From: Rhodospirillales bacterium
Lineage (GTDB): Bacteria; Pseudomonadota; Alphaproteobacteria; Rhodospirillales_A; JACZKS01
DNA length: 11,922 bases
Direction of reading: 5' to 3'
NCBI GenBank assembly: GCA_018648445.1
Contig: JABGRG010000060.1
Span: 1 to 11,922, forward strand
In this document: in pieces, positions 1-6,801 of the stretch
How the letters are laid out: each line of letters begins with the position of its first letter
How positions within the stretch are numbered: position 1 is the first letter of the stretch
The notes under the pieces: generated by a model
What the model saw: the letters and a program-made list of their open reading frames with translations, nothing else
The model's database searches: none
Told to the model about the DNA's origin: nothing
Made by a program: the position numbers and the translations under genes

Positions 1-49
1 TCGGGAGGGCCGGTAAAGCGATCTCAGTGATTCCGAATAAGGGAGACAT
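1..49 (-). CDS. Possible start of a second ABC permease gene (partial)
   Basis: An open frame starts with ATG at 49 (reading leftwards) and stays open to the window edge, giving 16 codons beginning MSPLFGITEI. It begins 3 nt after the stop of the DppB-like permease, the usual tight spacing of a DppC-like second permease, which a complete importer of this class needs. The Shine-Dalgarno signal is weak (AGAG just upstream). The visible residues are too few to show homology, so the function rests only on position and spacing. Confidence 0.4.
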   Translation of the reverse strand, partial: MSPLFGITEIALPALP

Positions 50-52
50 GCT

Positions 53-985
53 CTATTTGAACCGTATGCGGGGGTTTAGGTAGGTGTAGCCGATATCGGC
101 CAGCGTTTGCGTCGCGGCGGCGACGAAAACCGCCACCATTGCGCAGGCCTCGATGACATAGATGTCCTGATTGAGCGCCGCTTCCAGAAGAAGCGCGCCA
201 AACCCCTTATAGGCAAAAGCAAACTCGACGACGATCACACCCGACAGCAGCCAGTTGACCTGCAGCATGATGATGGTGAAGGGCGCAATGAGCGCGTTGC
301 GCAAGGCATGGCGCACAATCACCCGGCGGTAAGGCAGGCCCTTGAGGACCGCCGTTCGGATGTATTGTGTCGTCATCACCTCGGCCATGGAGGCCCGGGT
401 CATGCGCGTTACATAGCCGAAGTCGTAAACCACCAGCACCATAACCGGCAGGATGAGTTGCACCGGATCGAAGCCGTCGCTCATGGGGCTCGTTCCCGGC
501 AGCCATTTCAGGCCGAACACGAAGATCGCCGAAAAAAGGACGGCGCTGGCGAATTCCGGAATGGATGTTGTTATCACGCTAAGCTGCGAGATGGCGCGGT
601 CCAGCATCCGCCCTTCCCGCATTCCCGCCAGCACACCCAGCACCAGCGACACAGGAATCATGATGGCGAAGGTCCAGAAACCGAGAATGGTCGTATTCCA
701 CAGGCGCGGCCAAAGGACTTCCGATACAGGAACCTTGAAACGGATGGACTGGCCGAATTCTCCCTGGATGAAACCCAACAGCCAACTTCCGTAACGCACC
801 CACAAGGGTTCCATGTAGCCATGGGCCGCCAGCCATATCTGGCGTTGTTCTTCGCTGGAATAGGGGCCGAGAACTTTTGTCGCGACGCTGCCCGGGGTCA
901 GTTCGAGCAGCAGGAAAACGGCAACGGACACCAAAACCATAATTAAGGCCATGTTGCCAAGTCGCCTGAGAACAAAAAACAGCAT
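53..985 (-). CDS. Peptide/nickel-type ABC transporter permease (DppB/OppB family)
   Basis: A 310-residue inner-membrane permease, the usual length for DppB/OppB proteins. It starts MLFFVLRRLG, a typical opening for the family, with a first membrane segment at about residues 10-30. Further hydrophobic segments lie near 97-120, 145-162, 177-195, 233-255 and 277-298. The cytoplasmic EAA-type loop that docks the ATPase is clear at about 203-233 (QYIRTAVLKGLPYRRV followed by RHALRNAL). It would form half of the channel that imports the ligand delivered by the binding protein encoded just upstream. The gene follows that binding-protein gene by 102 nt, a gap holding a hairpin and three 19-bp repeats. 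Its ribosome binding site is poor, so translation may be low. The substrate cannot be read from the sequence; peptides, nickel and oligosaccharides are all possible in this family. Confidence 0.93.
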   Translation of the reverse strand: MLFFVLRRLGNMALIMVLVSVAVFLLLELTPGSVATKVLGPYSSEEQRQIWLAAHGYMEPLWVRYGSWLLGFIQGEFGQSIRFKVPVSEVLWPRLWNTTILGFWTFAIMIPVSLVLGVLAGMREGRMLDRAISQLSVITTSIPEFASAVLFSAIFVFGLKWLPGTSPMSDGFDPVQLILPVMVLVVYDFGYVTRMTRASMAEVMTTQYIRTAVLKGLPYRRVIVRHALRNALIAPFTIIMLQVNWLLSGVIVVEFAFAYKGFGALLLEAALNQDIYVIEACAMVAVFVAAATQTLADIGYTYLNPRIRFK

Positions 986-991
986 TGCAAT

Positions 992-1048
992 CCGAATGCG
1001 CTGAAGATGGCCGAATGCGCTAAAGATGGCCGAATACGCTAAAAACGG
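992..1048. repeat. Three tandem 19-bp repeats
   Basis: Three head-to-tail 19-bp units occupy 992-1010, 1011-1029 and 1030-1048. The first two differ at one base (ccgaatgcgctgaagatgg and ccgaatgcgctaaagatgg); the third (ccgaatacgctaaaaacgg) differs from the second at three. They lie between the binding-protein stop and the permease start, in the transcribed leader of the permease, and the last unit on the minus strand ends 6 nt before its start codon. There are no spacers, so this is not a CRISPR array. It looks like local slippage or a small regulatory repeat. Confidence 0.9.
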
Positions 1049-1051
1049 AAA

Positions 1052-1076
1052 GACCGGGCGGTATCCCCGCCCGGTC
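1052..1076 (-). terminator. GC-rich hairpin after the binding-protein gene (attenuator or partial terminator)
   Basis: Perfect 10-bp inverted repeat: gaccgggcgg at 1052-1061 pairs with ccgcccggtc at 1067-1076 around a 5-nt loop. On the minus strand it lies 11 nt after the stop of the binding-protein gene and is followed by TTTCCGTTTTT. This resembles an intrinsic terminator with an interrupted T tract. Since the permease gene follows in the same direction, partial termination or 3'-end protection of the binding-protein mRNA is likely, as is common after binding-protein genes that need higher expression than their permeases. Confidence 0.7.
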
Positions 1077-1087
1077 CGTCATCCATC

Positions 1088-2782
1088 TTAGCTGGCCAGC
1101 CACACCTTGTTGTAATGGTGTTCCTCGGCCACCTGGCAGTATATGCCACGCACCCGTTTATGCGCCGTGGTAAAAATAGAGCGCCAGGACGACTGGTGCA
1201 TGATCGCATCGTCCTGCAGAACCGCCTCAATCTTCGCCATCACCTTGGCCCGCTCACCGGCATCCAGCATGGTCCCGGCCTCATCGAGCAGCGCATCAAA
1301 CGCAGGGTTCGCGTAAGACGTCTCGTTCCACGCCACACCGGTTCGATAGGCCAGGTTCAACACCTGCACGCCCAGCGGCCGGTGGGTCCATGACGTCATG
1401 CCGAACGGCGTCGTCAGCCAGCGGTCCCAATAGGTGCCGCCGGGCATGATGTTAATGGCCAGATCAATCCCCGCGGGTTTGAGCATTTCGGCCAGCGCCT
1501 TGCAGGCGTTCTGCTCCCAGGTGGGGTTGGCGACGCAATCGATCCTGATTTTGATTCCGTCCGCATAGCCGGCATCGGCCAGATATTTCTTGGCCAACGC
1601 GTAGTCCTGCTTGATCGGCGCCAGCTTGAAGTACTCGGGATGGACCGGCGCCACATGATGGTCCTCACCCGGCGCACCGCGTCCCAGATAGACGATCCGT
1701 AAAATCTTTTCCTGATCGATGCAGGCCTGGATCGCCTTGCGCAGGTTCTTGTTGTCGAACGGCGCTTCCGTGATTTTCATGCGGGCGACGCCGCACTGCG
1801 CCGTCACGGCCTCGTAATTGACCAGATCGGGGATGTTCTTCATCACATCGACCTGTTCGATATTGGTGCGGAAATTGGCGTCGATCTGCCCCGAGGCGAA
1901 GGCCGCCAACTGGGCCGACGGATCGTCGCCATGGTCGATATAGGTGATCTTGTCGAGATAGACGTCGCCGCCCCACCAGGGCGCATCGGTGCGCCGCGTC
2001 AGAACGGCCTTCTCGCCGACCTTGAATTCCTCGAGCATGAACGGCCCGGTCCCCACCGGATTTTTTGAGAGATCCCCACCTTCTTCTTCAAAGCGGCGAT
2101 GGACAATCAAAGCCGGGTAATCGCCCATGCTTTCCGGCAACGACAGATCGGCCCGGTTGAGGTGGAAGCGCACGGTGTGGTCGTCGACCTTCTCGACCGC
2201 GCCTTTCGTGCCCACCGTGGACATCACCGGTTTGCCTTTGTCATCCTTCTTGCCGGTGTCGACTTTTTCGGTCATGGCGCTGAAGCGCCCCTGATTCGAC
2301 GAACCTGTCGCGGGATCGAGCCAGCGCTTGAAATTGTACACCACGTCGTCGGCGCCAAAATCGTCACCGTTGGACCACTTGACCCCTTTGCGCAGTTTGA
2401 ACGTCCAGGTTTTTAGGTCTTCCGACGCGCTCCAGCTTTCCGCCAGATAGCCCTCGGCAACATTGTCCTCGTTGATGCGGACAAGCGGCTCGGTCATGTG
2501 GCGCGCCAGATTGCCCTTCTCCGACCAGTCATAGGTCGCCGGGTCGGTCATTTCCTTCACGTTCATGGAAACGCGCAGGTTGCCACCCTTGCGGGGTGTT
2601 TCAGCGGCGATTGCCGAAGCAGGGCCGAATACGCTGCCCGCCATGGCGTAGGCGGCGGTCGCCGAAACGCCCAAAAGCGTCGCCGTGCGCAGAAATTCGC
2701 GACGGCCGATTTCGCCCTTGCGAAACTGTTCCCTTAATTCCGGAATGAATGGATGAAGATCCGCGTTACCTTTTTCCGACAT
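1088..2782 (-). CDS. Tat-exported periplasmic binding protein of a peptide/nickel-type ABC importer (SBP family 5)
   Basis: A 564-residue extracytoplasmic solute-binding protein of the DppA/OppA class (SBP_bac_5), which captures a ligand in the periplasm for the permease encoded downstream. The N terminus carries a twin-arginine motif GRREFLRTATLLG at about 26-38, then a hydrophobic stretch and an AIA/AA cleavage site near residue 59, so it is probably exported folded by Tat. Family-typical segments include NPVGTGPFML and, near the C terminus, HQSSWRSIFTTAHKRVRGIY. The ATG at 2782 is chosen because AAGGGG lies 6 nt upstream; a TTG at 2788 would add two residues and also has AAGGGG 6 nt upstream. 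The gene has its own promoter-like site just downstream of phoB, so it need not depend on the phoRB transcript. The ligand is unknown. Confidence 0.92.
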   Translation of the reverse strand: MSEKGNADLHPFIPELREQFRKGEIGRREFLRTATLLGVSATAAYAMAGSVFGPASAIAAETPRKGGNLRVSMNVKEMTDPATYDWSEKGNLARHMTEPLVRINEDNVAEGYLAESWSASEDLKTWTFKLRKGVKWSNGDDFGADDVVYNFKRWLDPATGSSNQGRFSAMTEKVDTGKKDDKGKPVMSTVGTKGAVEKVDDHTVRFHLNRADLSLPESMGDYPALIVHRRFEEEGGDLSKNPVGTGPFMLEEFKVGEKAVLTRRTDAPWWGGDVYLDKITYIDHGDDPSAQLAAFASGQIDANFRTNIEQVDVMKNIPDLVNYEAVTAQCGVARMKITEAPFDNKNLRKAIQACIDQEKILRIVYLGRGAPGEDHHVAPVHPEYFKLAPIKQDYALAKKYLADAGYADGIKIRIDCVANPTWEQNACKALAEMLKPAGIDLAINIMPGGTYWDRWLTTPFGMTSWTHRPLGVQVLNLAYRTGVAWNETSYANPAFDALLDEAGTMLDAGERAKVMAKIEAVLQDDAIMHQSSWRSIFTTAHKRVRGIYCQVAEEHHYNKVWLAS

Positions 2783-2819
2783 ACCCAACCCCTTCCCCTT
2801 GGTTGCAAGACCACTTTCT

Positions 2820-2847
2820 ATAGTAGGAAGTCGAAACGAGATGTCAA
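2820..2847 (-). promoter_or_regulatory. Sigma-70-type promoter for the ABC importer operon
   Basis: On the minus strand a perfect -35 TTGACA (plus 2842-2847) is followed after 16 nt by TACTAT (plus 2820-2825), a 4 of 6 match to the -10 consensus. It sits in the 80-nt gap between the phoB stop and the binding-protein start, leaving a leader of about 30 nt. No Pho-box-like direct repeat was found beside it. Confidence 0.6.
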
Positions 2848-2862
2848 ATAGGGGAACGGTCG

Positions 2863-3555
2863 TTAAGTGTCGCCAAACTCAAATGAATACCCGGCGGAAC
2901 GAACGGTGCGGATGGGATCGAGCTCGCCATCATCATTGAGCGCCTTGCGCAAGCGCCGGATATGAACGTCGACGGTTCGTTCCTCAACGAAGATATCCCG
3001 GCCCCAAACTTCGTCCAGCAAATGCTCGCGCGACAGAACACGTCCGGCGTTCTCCATGAAGTACCTGAGAAGCCTGAACTCGGTCGGTCCCAGTTTGATC
3101 GCCCGACCATTTCGTAGCACTTTATGCGCGGCCAAATCCATGACGATCTCGCCGCCCGAAATAGTTTCGTGAACGCCTGATGGTTCGGCGCGCCGCAATA
3201 GCGAGCGAATGCGCGCCAACAATTCCTTGGGCGAAAACGGCTTGGTGACGTAATCGTCGGCACCCGTATCCAATCCGCGCACACGATCAGACTCTTCGCC
3301 TCGCGCTGTCAGCATGATCACGGGAATACCCTCGGTTTCGGGTTTTTCCCGGATACGGCGGCAAACATCCAGTCCGGAAAGGCGTGGCAACATCCAGTCA
3401 AGAAGGATCAGGTCCGGCTTGCACTGCTCAATTTTCAGCAGCGCTTCTTCACCGTCACCGGCCTCTTCCACACGATACCCGTCGGCCTCCAGATTATAGC
3501 GAAGCATGGTTACGAGCACCGCTTCGTCCTCGACAATCAAAATCTGCGAATTCAT
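2863..3555 (-). CDS. phoB: Phosphate regulon response regulator PhoB (OmpR/PhoB family)
   Basis: A 230-residue response regulator, the same length class as E. coli PhoB (229). The receiver domain (1-122) keeps the acidic pocket E9/D10, phospho-acceptor D53 in LILLDWMLP, T83 and K105, at the same positions as in E. coli PhoB. The segments MLTARGEESDRVRGL and ADDYVTKPFSPKELLARI are close to PhoB. The winged-helix DNA-binding domain is at about 130-226 and contains GPTEFRLLRYFM, the recognition-helix segment RTVDVHIRRLRKAL and the terminal hairpin RSAGYSFEF. When phosphorylated by PhoR under phosphate limitation it should bind Pho boxes and activate transcription. Its ATG overlaps the phoR stop (ATGA, 3552-3555), indicating translational coupling. 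No pst genes lie beside it here. Confidence 0.93.
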   Translation of the reverse strand: MNSQILIVEDEAVLVTMLRYNLEADGYRVEEAGDGEEALLKIEQCKPDLILLDWMLPRLSGLDVCRRIREKPETEGIPVIMLTARGEESDRVRGLDTGADDYVTKPFSPKELLARIRSLLRRAEPSGVHETISGGEIVMDLAAHKVLRNGRAIKLGPTEFRLLRYFMENAGRVLSREHLLDEVWGRDIFVEERTVDVHIRRLRKALNDDGELDPIRTVRSAGYSFEFGDT

Positions 3556-4853
3556 GACGATGATCCACCCCAGCGCTGATGCCCGCGCCCGATTGCGGGC
3601 AAGGTAACCGAGAAAGTGCTTCCGACGCCGACTTCACTGTCAATCACCAGTTGCCCGCGATGCCGGTTGAGGATGTGCTTAACGATGGCCAGCCCCAGGC
3701 CCGTGCCGCCCATGGCGCGGCTTCTTGCTTTATCTACGCGGTAAAATCTCTCGGTCAAGCGCGGAATGTGTTCGGGCGCAATTCCGTCACCCTGATCCAA
3801 TATGGAAACCGACAGGGTTTGTGGGACCTCGATATGGGGAACGACGCGAACGGTACTGCCTTCGCCCCCGTACTTCACGGCGTTGTGCATCAAATTTTGG
3901 AAGACCTGAAGCAATTGGTCCCCATCACCCCGAACGTTCGGCAGGTCATCCATCGTTTCGACGGAAATGGTCACGTTGTTTTTTTTCGATTCCGGTTCAA
4001 GCATGAGGGCTGCGGTTTCCAGAATCTCTGAAATTCGAATGATCGCGGTGGGCCGTGCGTGCTCGTTGGCCTGAATGCGTGAAAGAGACAGCAGGTCCTC
4101 GACCAGACGAGTCATCCGGTAGCCTTGCTGTTCCATTATTTTCAGGAAATCTTCCCGCGCCGCAGGGTCATCCTTGGCTGCGCCTTGAAGGGTTTCGACC
4201 ATTCCGACGATGGTCGAAAGAGGGGTGCGCAATTCGTGGCTGACATTGGCCACGAAGTCGGCACGCATTTCCATGGTCCTGCGAATCGCCGTCAGATCAT
4301 GGATGACCAGAACGGCGGCCGGGTCAATCTGCCGGATCGACGACAAACGGACAAGCTGGGCCAGCAGATACTGCTCGACATTTTCGCCGCGCGTATATTC
4401 CACGGTCCTGGACATGCCGCCGCCACCAGCGAGAACCTCTTCGACCGCATCAATGACATCGGGGTTGCGAACGGCGGTGGTCAGGTCCGAATCGATGGGG
4501 TCGTAGCCAAACAGATCGATCACGGCTCGATTCGCGTGAATGATGCGCCGATCCCGTCTGAACACCAGGACCGGATCGGGAATGGCATCGAGAATCACCT
4601 CGTAGGATTCGGCCAGACGCGACTGGCGAACAAATTCTTCCTGCAGACTGCCTTCCACCGCAACCGCCGATTCGGCCATTTCGATCATCGCGCTTTTCAA
4701 ACGCGCCGCGGCGAACAGGACGCCGATGCAGCCGATCACCCCGCCCGCGAACGCGACGTTCGGCGCCAAAAAGCCCAGCCAGCCCAGCATCAGGAACACC
4801 AGCGCCACCGGGGCCGCCAATTGGACGAAATAGCGACTGTTCAACCGCGCCAT
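3552..4853 (-). CDS. phoR: Phosphate regulon sensor histidine kinase PhoR
   Basis: A 433-residue membrane kinase, similar in length to E. coli PhoR (431), that should phosphorylate PhoB. Two hydrophobic segments at about 11-30 and 34-51 are joined by a very short loop, so there is almost no periplasmic sensor, as usual for PhoR. A PAS domain follows at about 85-190 (VILDAIPDPVLVFRRDRRI). The HisKA box is FVANVSHELRTPLSTIVGM with the phospho-accepting His near 206. The ATPase domain shows the N box QNLMHNAVKYGG (Asn near 324), DQGDG near 353-357 and GTGLGLA near 383-389. The start used is ATG at 4853, which gives the usual N terminus; a TTG at 4901 would add 16 residues (MRALSLLRSFHEPDFS). Neither start has a strong ribosome binding site. 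It is the first gene of phoR-phoB and diverges from tctC. Confidence 0.92.
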   Translation of the reverse strand: MARLNSRYFVQLAAPVALVFLMLGWLGFLAPNVAFAGGVIGCIGVLFAAARLKSAMIEMAESAVAVEGSLQEEFVRQSRLAESYEVILDAIPDPVLVFRRDRRIIHANRAVIDLFGYDPIDSDLTTAVRNPDVIDAVEEVLAGGGGMSRTVEYTRGENVEQYLLAQLVRLSSIRQIDPAAVLVIHDLTAIRRTMEMRADFVANVSHELRTPLSTIVGMVETLQGAAKDDPAAREDFLKIMEQQGYRMTRLVEDLLSLSRIQANEHARPTAIIRISEILETAALMLEPESKKNNVTISVETMDDLPNVRGDGDQLLQVFQNLMHNAVKYGGEGSTVRVVPHIEVPQTLSVSILDQGDGIAPEHIPRLTERFYRVDKARSRAMGGTGLGLAIVKHILNRHRGQLVIDSEVGVGSTFSVTLPAIGRGHQRWGGSSS

Positions 4854-4976
4854 TGAAAAATCCGGCTCATGAAATGACCGGAGCAAAGAAAGCGCCCGCA
4901 ATGCCTGCTAGTCAAGAAGCTTGCGTCCACGAACCCATCTTTTCGGCAAAACGACATCGATGAAAACCCCGAAATT

Positions 4977-4996
4977 GGAAAATGATATAATTTACA
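4977..4996. promoter_or_regulatory. Operator-like palindromic site upstream of tctC (second copy of the 8025-8044 site)
   Basis: The 20 bases ggaaaatgatataatttaca match the perfect palindrome at 8025-8044 at 17 of 20 positions, with an uninterrupted 11-base identity (atataatttac). This copy is an imperfect palindrome, with 7 of 10 arm positions pairing. It contains TATAAT (4986-4991), a perfect -10 hexamer on the plus strand, but no good -35 lies at the right distance. A regulator bound here could block or assist RNA polymerase. The GntR protein encoded between the two copies is the obvious candidate, by inference only. Confidence 0.5.
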
Positions 4997-5177
4997 AAAT
5001 AACTTTTATCGGTTATCAATATTCATCGGAAAACCCGTCGCCCGAAAGGTGCCCGGCGGGCATCCGAAGAGAACGGCAGCACAAGGCGAAAGCCAACAGA
5101 TAATTATGTCGGGGAGTCCGCCAGTCAGGTCGATTTGGTTATCCTCGCCCGAGACGGTATCATCGCCTTCGAAAAAC

Positions 5178-5184
5178 AAGGAGG
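5178..5184 (+). promoter_or_regulatory. Strong ribosome binding site fixing the tctC start
   Basis: AAGGAGG lies 8 nt before the ATG at 5193. The frame is open further upstream to a GTG at 5049, but this near-perfect Shine-Dalgarno sequence and the signal peptide beginning MKKLL both place the start at 5193. It suggests high translation, as expected for a periplasmic binding protein. Confidence 0.85.
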
Positions 5185-5192
5185 AAAATGGG

Positions 5193-6176
5193 ATGAAGAA
5201 ATTGTTACAAGTGTCGGTATTGGGTCTGGTCGCGCTTGGCGTCCTGATGATCGGCTCGCTGAATTCGGCGATCGCCGCGTTCCCCGAAAAACCGATCACC
5301 ATCATGGTTTATGTAAAGCCCGGCGGCGGCGTCGATGTTGATTCGCGCAAGCTGGCCGAAATCGGCAAAAAGATCACGGGCGCCGAATTCGTGGTGAAAA
5401 ACAAGACGGGCGCCGGCGGCCTCGTTGCCATGAAGTACATTCTTGAGCAGCCCGCTGACGGTTATACGCTGTTCGCCACCACCAAATCGGTGGTGTACAA
5501 GGTCGTTACCGCGAAAAGCGACGTCGATCTCAATGCCTTCGAATGGACGGCGATGACGCAGTCCGACCCCGAGGCGATCATCACCAACCGCGAACTTCCG
5601 GTGAATACCTGGGAACAGATCGTTGCCGACGCCAAGGCCAAATGCGCCGCTGGCAAGCGCCAGATCTGGACCGGGCCCGCAGCCGGTGGCCTTGATCACG
5701 TCATGGCCATGAAAACCTGGAAAGCGTCCGGGATCGATCCGAAATGCGTCAAGTACGTGCCCTTCAAGGGCGGCAAGAAGGCGATGATCGAACTTCTCGG
5801 CGGTCGTGGCACCGTGTACGTGGGCAACCCCCGCGACACCATCGGCCAGCCCAAGTTCAAGATTGCCGCGCTTTCGCGTGGCAGCCGTCTGTCGGCCTAC
5901 CCCGATGCCCCGCTGTTCAAGGAACTGGGCATCAGCGGTCTCGACAACGAGATCATGTGGCGTGGCTTCGCCATCAAAAAGGGCATCCCGGCTGACGCGC
6001 AGAAGTTCTATGAGAACCTGTTCGACAAGCTGAAAAGCCATCCCGACTGGGTCGCTCACGTTGGCAAAATGAGCATTGATCCCGTCTACCTCGGGCCTGC
6101 GGCGTTTGCCGACGTCATCAAGACCGACAAGGCCGAAGTCACGAAATGGGCAACCGACGCCGGTATCTTGAAATAA
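5193..6176 (+). CDS. tctC: Periplasmic binding protein of a tripartite tricarboxylate transporter (TctC/Bug family)
   Basis: A 327-residue periplasmic solute-binding protein of the TctC/Bug family, which delivers ligand to the TctA-TctB membrane complex. A Sec signal peptide covers residues 1-28 (Lys-Lys start, hydrophobic core, AIA then A). The mature protein opens with FPEKPITIMVYVKPGGGVD, the family hallmark in which the loop after the first strand contacts the ligand, followed by KTGAGGLVAMKYI and PADGYTLF. The length is normal. Family ligands are mostly carboxylates such as citrate and other di- or tricarboxylates; the actual ligand cannot be read from sequence. The gene is followed by tctB after a hairpin, and the partner tctA is displaced about 4.2 kb downstream. 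The AT-rich operator-like site lies about 196 nt upstream. Confidence 0.92.
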   Translation: MKKLLQVSVLGLVALGVLMIGSLNSAIAAFPEKPITIMVYVKPGGGVDVDSRKLAEIGKKITGAEFVVKNKTGAGGLVAMKYILEQPADGYTLFATTKSVVYKVVTAKSDVDLNAFEWTAMTQSDPEAIITNRELPVNTWEQIVADAKAKCAAGKRQIWTGPAAGGLDHVMAMKTWKASGIDPKCVKYVPFKGGKKAMIELLGGRGTVYVGNPRDTIGQPKFKIAALSRGSRLSAYPDAPLFKELGISGLDNEIMWRGFAIKKGIPADAQKFYENLFDKLKSHPDWVAHVGKMSIDPVYLGPAAFADVIKTDKAEVTKWATDAGILK

Positions 6177-6206
6177 GATCCGTTTGACGGTTAACCTGAG
6201 AAAGTA

Positions 6207-6245
6207 AGGTGAGGCGCCGGGCCGTTTTCCCGGCGCCCATCACCT
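6207..6245 (+). terminator. Strong hairpin between tctC and tctB (attenuator or mRNA stabiliser)
   Basis: A 9-bp GC stem (ggcgccggg at 6213-6221, cccggcgcc at 6229-6237) has a 7-nt loop. It is extended by a 6-bp outer stem (aggtga at 6207-6212, tcacct at 6240-6245) across a 2-nt bulge, giving 15 base pairs. It starts 30 nt after the tctC stop and ends 10 nt before the tctB ribosome binding site. No real T tract follows (gtttaat), so full termination is unlikely. Partial termination or protection of the tctC transcript would raise the binding protein above its membrane partner. Confidence 0.75.
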
Positions 6246-6267
6246 GTTTAATAGCGAGGATCGGTCG

Positions 6268-6798
6268 ATGTCGGCACAAACCAACGACGCTACGGCCAAC
6301 GACGCTACGGCCAACAACAGCGCGCCCAACGAAATCGGGCAACCCAGTTTTATCGGAAATCTGGTTATTCCGTTGGTCCTTCTGGCGCTGATCGCCGTTT
6401 ATTTTTTCGAGACGCTTGACTATCCGGTGCAGGAAGATGTCGGCCCTGCCGCGGTTCCGTACCTGTGGATGGTCTTTACCACCGGGTTCTGTGCCTATCT
6501 CGCCGTTCGTGCATTGGGCCGCAAGGGCAAGCCCGATCCGGTGCCGGGGCGCGTCGGTTTCGTGGCGATTTCCGTCGCTTGGCTGGCGCTTTATCTTTTC
6601 GCCATTCAAACGGTCGGGTACTTCCTCAGCACCTTCGTATTCCTGGTGGTTTCCACTTATGCGCTGACCTACCGCAAATGGCCGGTTATTTTCGCGCTGG
6701 CGGCGGGTTGGATGGTGTTTTCCTACTTCGTCTTCTTCAAGCTGCTCTATATTCCGCTTCCCGTCGGCCCGCTTCTAAAGCCATATCTGGGATACTAG
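6268..6798 (+). CDS. tctB: Small membrane subunit of a tripartite tricarboxylate transporter (TctB family)
   Basis: A 176-residue inner-membrane protein of the TctB family, the small and poorly conserved subunit that partners the large channel TctA. About five hydrophobic segments are visible at 30-48, 62-82, 96-113, 115-132 and 138-158. The C-terminal segment FFKLLYIPLPVGPLL is typical of the family. The start ATG has GAGGA 7 nt upstream. The first 24 residues are polar and include two copies of NDATA encoded by perfect 15-bp repeats. TctB genes usually sit directly before tctA; here the next gene is the convergent gntR, only 3 nt away stop to stop, and tctA lies about 3.6 kb further on. Confidence 0.88.
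   Translation: MSAQTNDATANDATANNSAPNEIGQPSFIGNLVIPLVLLALIAVYFFETLDYPVQEDVGPAAVPYLWMVFTTGFCAYLAVRALGRKGKPDPVPGRVGFVAISVAWLALYLFAIQTVGYFLSTFVFLVVSTYALTYRKWPVIFALAAGWMVFSYFVFFKLLYIPLPVGPLLKPYLGY
6283..6312 (+). repeat. Perfect 15-bp tandem duplication inside tctB
   Basis: aacgacgctacggcc occurs twice, head to tail, at 6283-6297 and 6298-6312, encoding NDATA-NDATA in the disordered N-terminal tail of TctB. It keeps the frame and lies before the first membrane segment, so it is probably a harmless recent slippage product. Confidence 0.95.
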
Positions 6799-6801
6799 CA
6801 G

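Larger units (their letters stand above)
4854..5192. other. Divergent intergenic region between phoR and tctC
   Basis: This 339-nt gap must hold the promoters for both phoR (leftwards) and tctC (rightwards). Its most marked element is an AT-rich island at about 4977-5030 in an otherwise GC-rich stretch, which includes the operator-like site listed separately. A 13-nt hairpin (tgccc, ggc, gggca) lies at 5050-5062 in the presumed tctC leader. On the minus strand TTGACT at plus 4910-4915 could be a -35 element for phoR, but its -10 match is poor. No convincing Pho box was found by eye, and no gene was recognised; the short open frames here lack supporting signals. Confidence 0.6.

Noticed and set aside
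107..946. Long plus-strand open frame (279 codons) opposite the permease gene
   Set aside because: It lies fully antisense to a clear DppB-like permease, has His/Arg/Gln-rich composition typical of a shadow frame in GC-rich DNA, and shows no recognisable domain.
992..1048. CRISPR-like array
   Set aside because: The three 19-bp repeats are directly adjacent with no spacers, and no cas gene is present.
2820..2850. Pho box near the ABC importer promoter
   Set aside because: The GTCGAA and GTCAAA elements are 13 nt apart rather than about 11 and match the Pho-box consensus poorly.
4125..4856. Plus-strand open frame (243 codons) opposite phoR
   Set aside because: Antisense to a kinase with all catalytic motifs intact; Gln/Arg/His-rich with no domain.
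4854..4901. TTG start for phoR adding 16 residues
   Set aside because: The added residues are not typical of a PhoR N terminus and the TTG lacks a good ribosome binding site; a possible -35 element lies just upstream, which would put the transcript start inside the extension.
4960..5103. Short open frame upstream of tctC
   Set aside because: It runs through the AT-rich operator-like island, lacks a ribosome binding site and has no recognisable sequence.
5205..6059. Minus-strand open frame (284 codons) opposite tctC
   Set aside because: Fully antisense to an unmistakable TctC family gene with signal peptide and strong ribosome binding site; its composition is that of a shadow frame.
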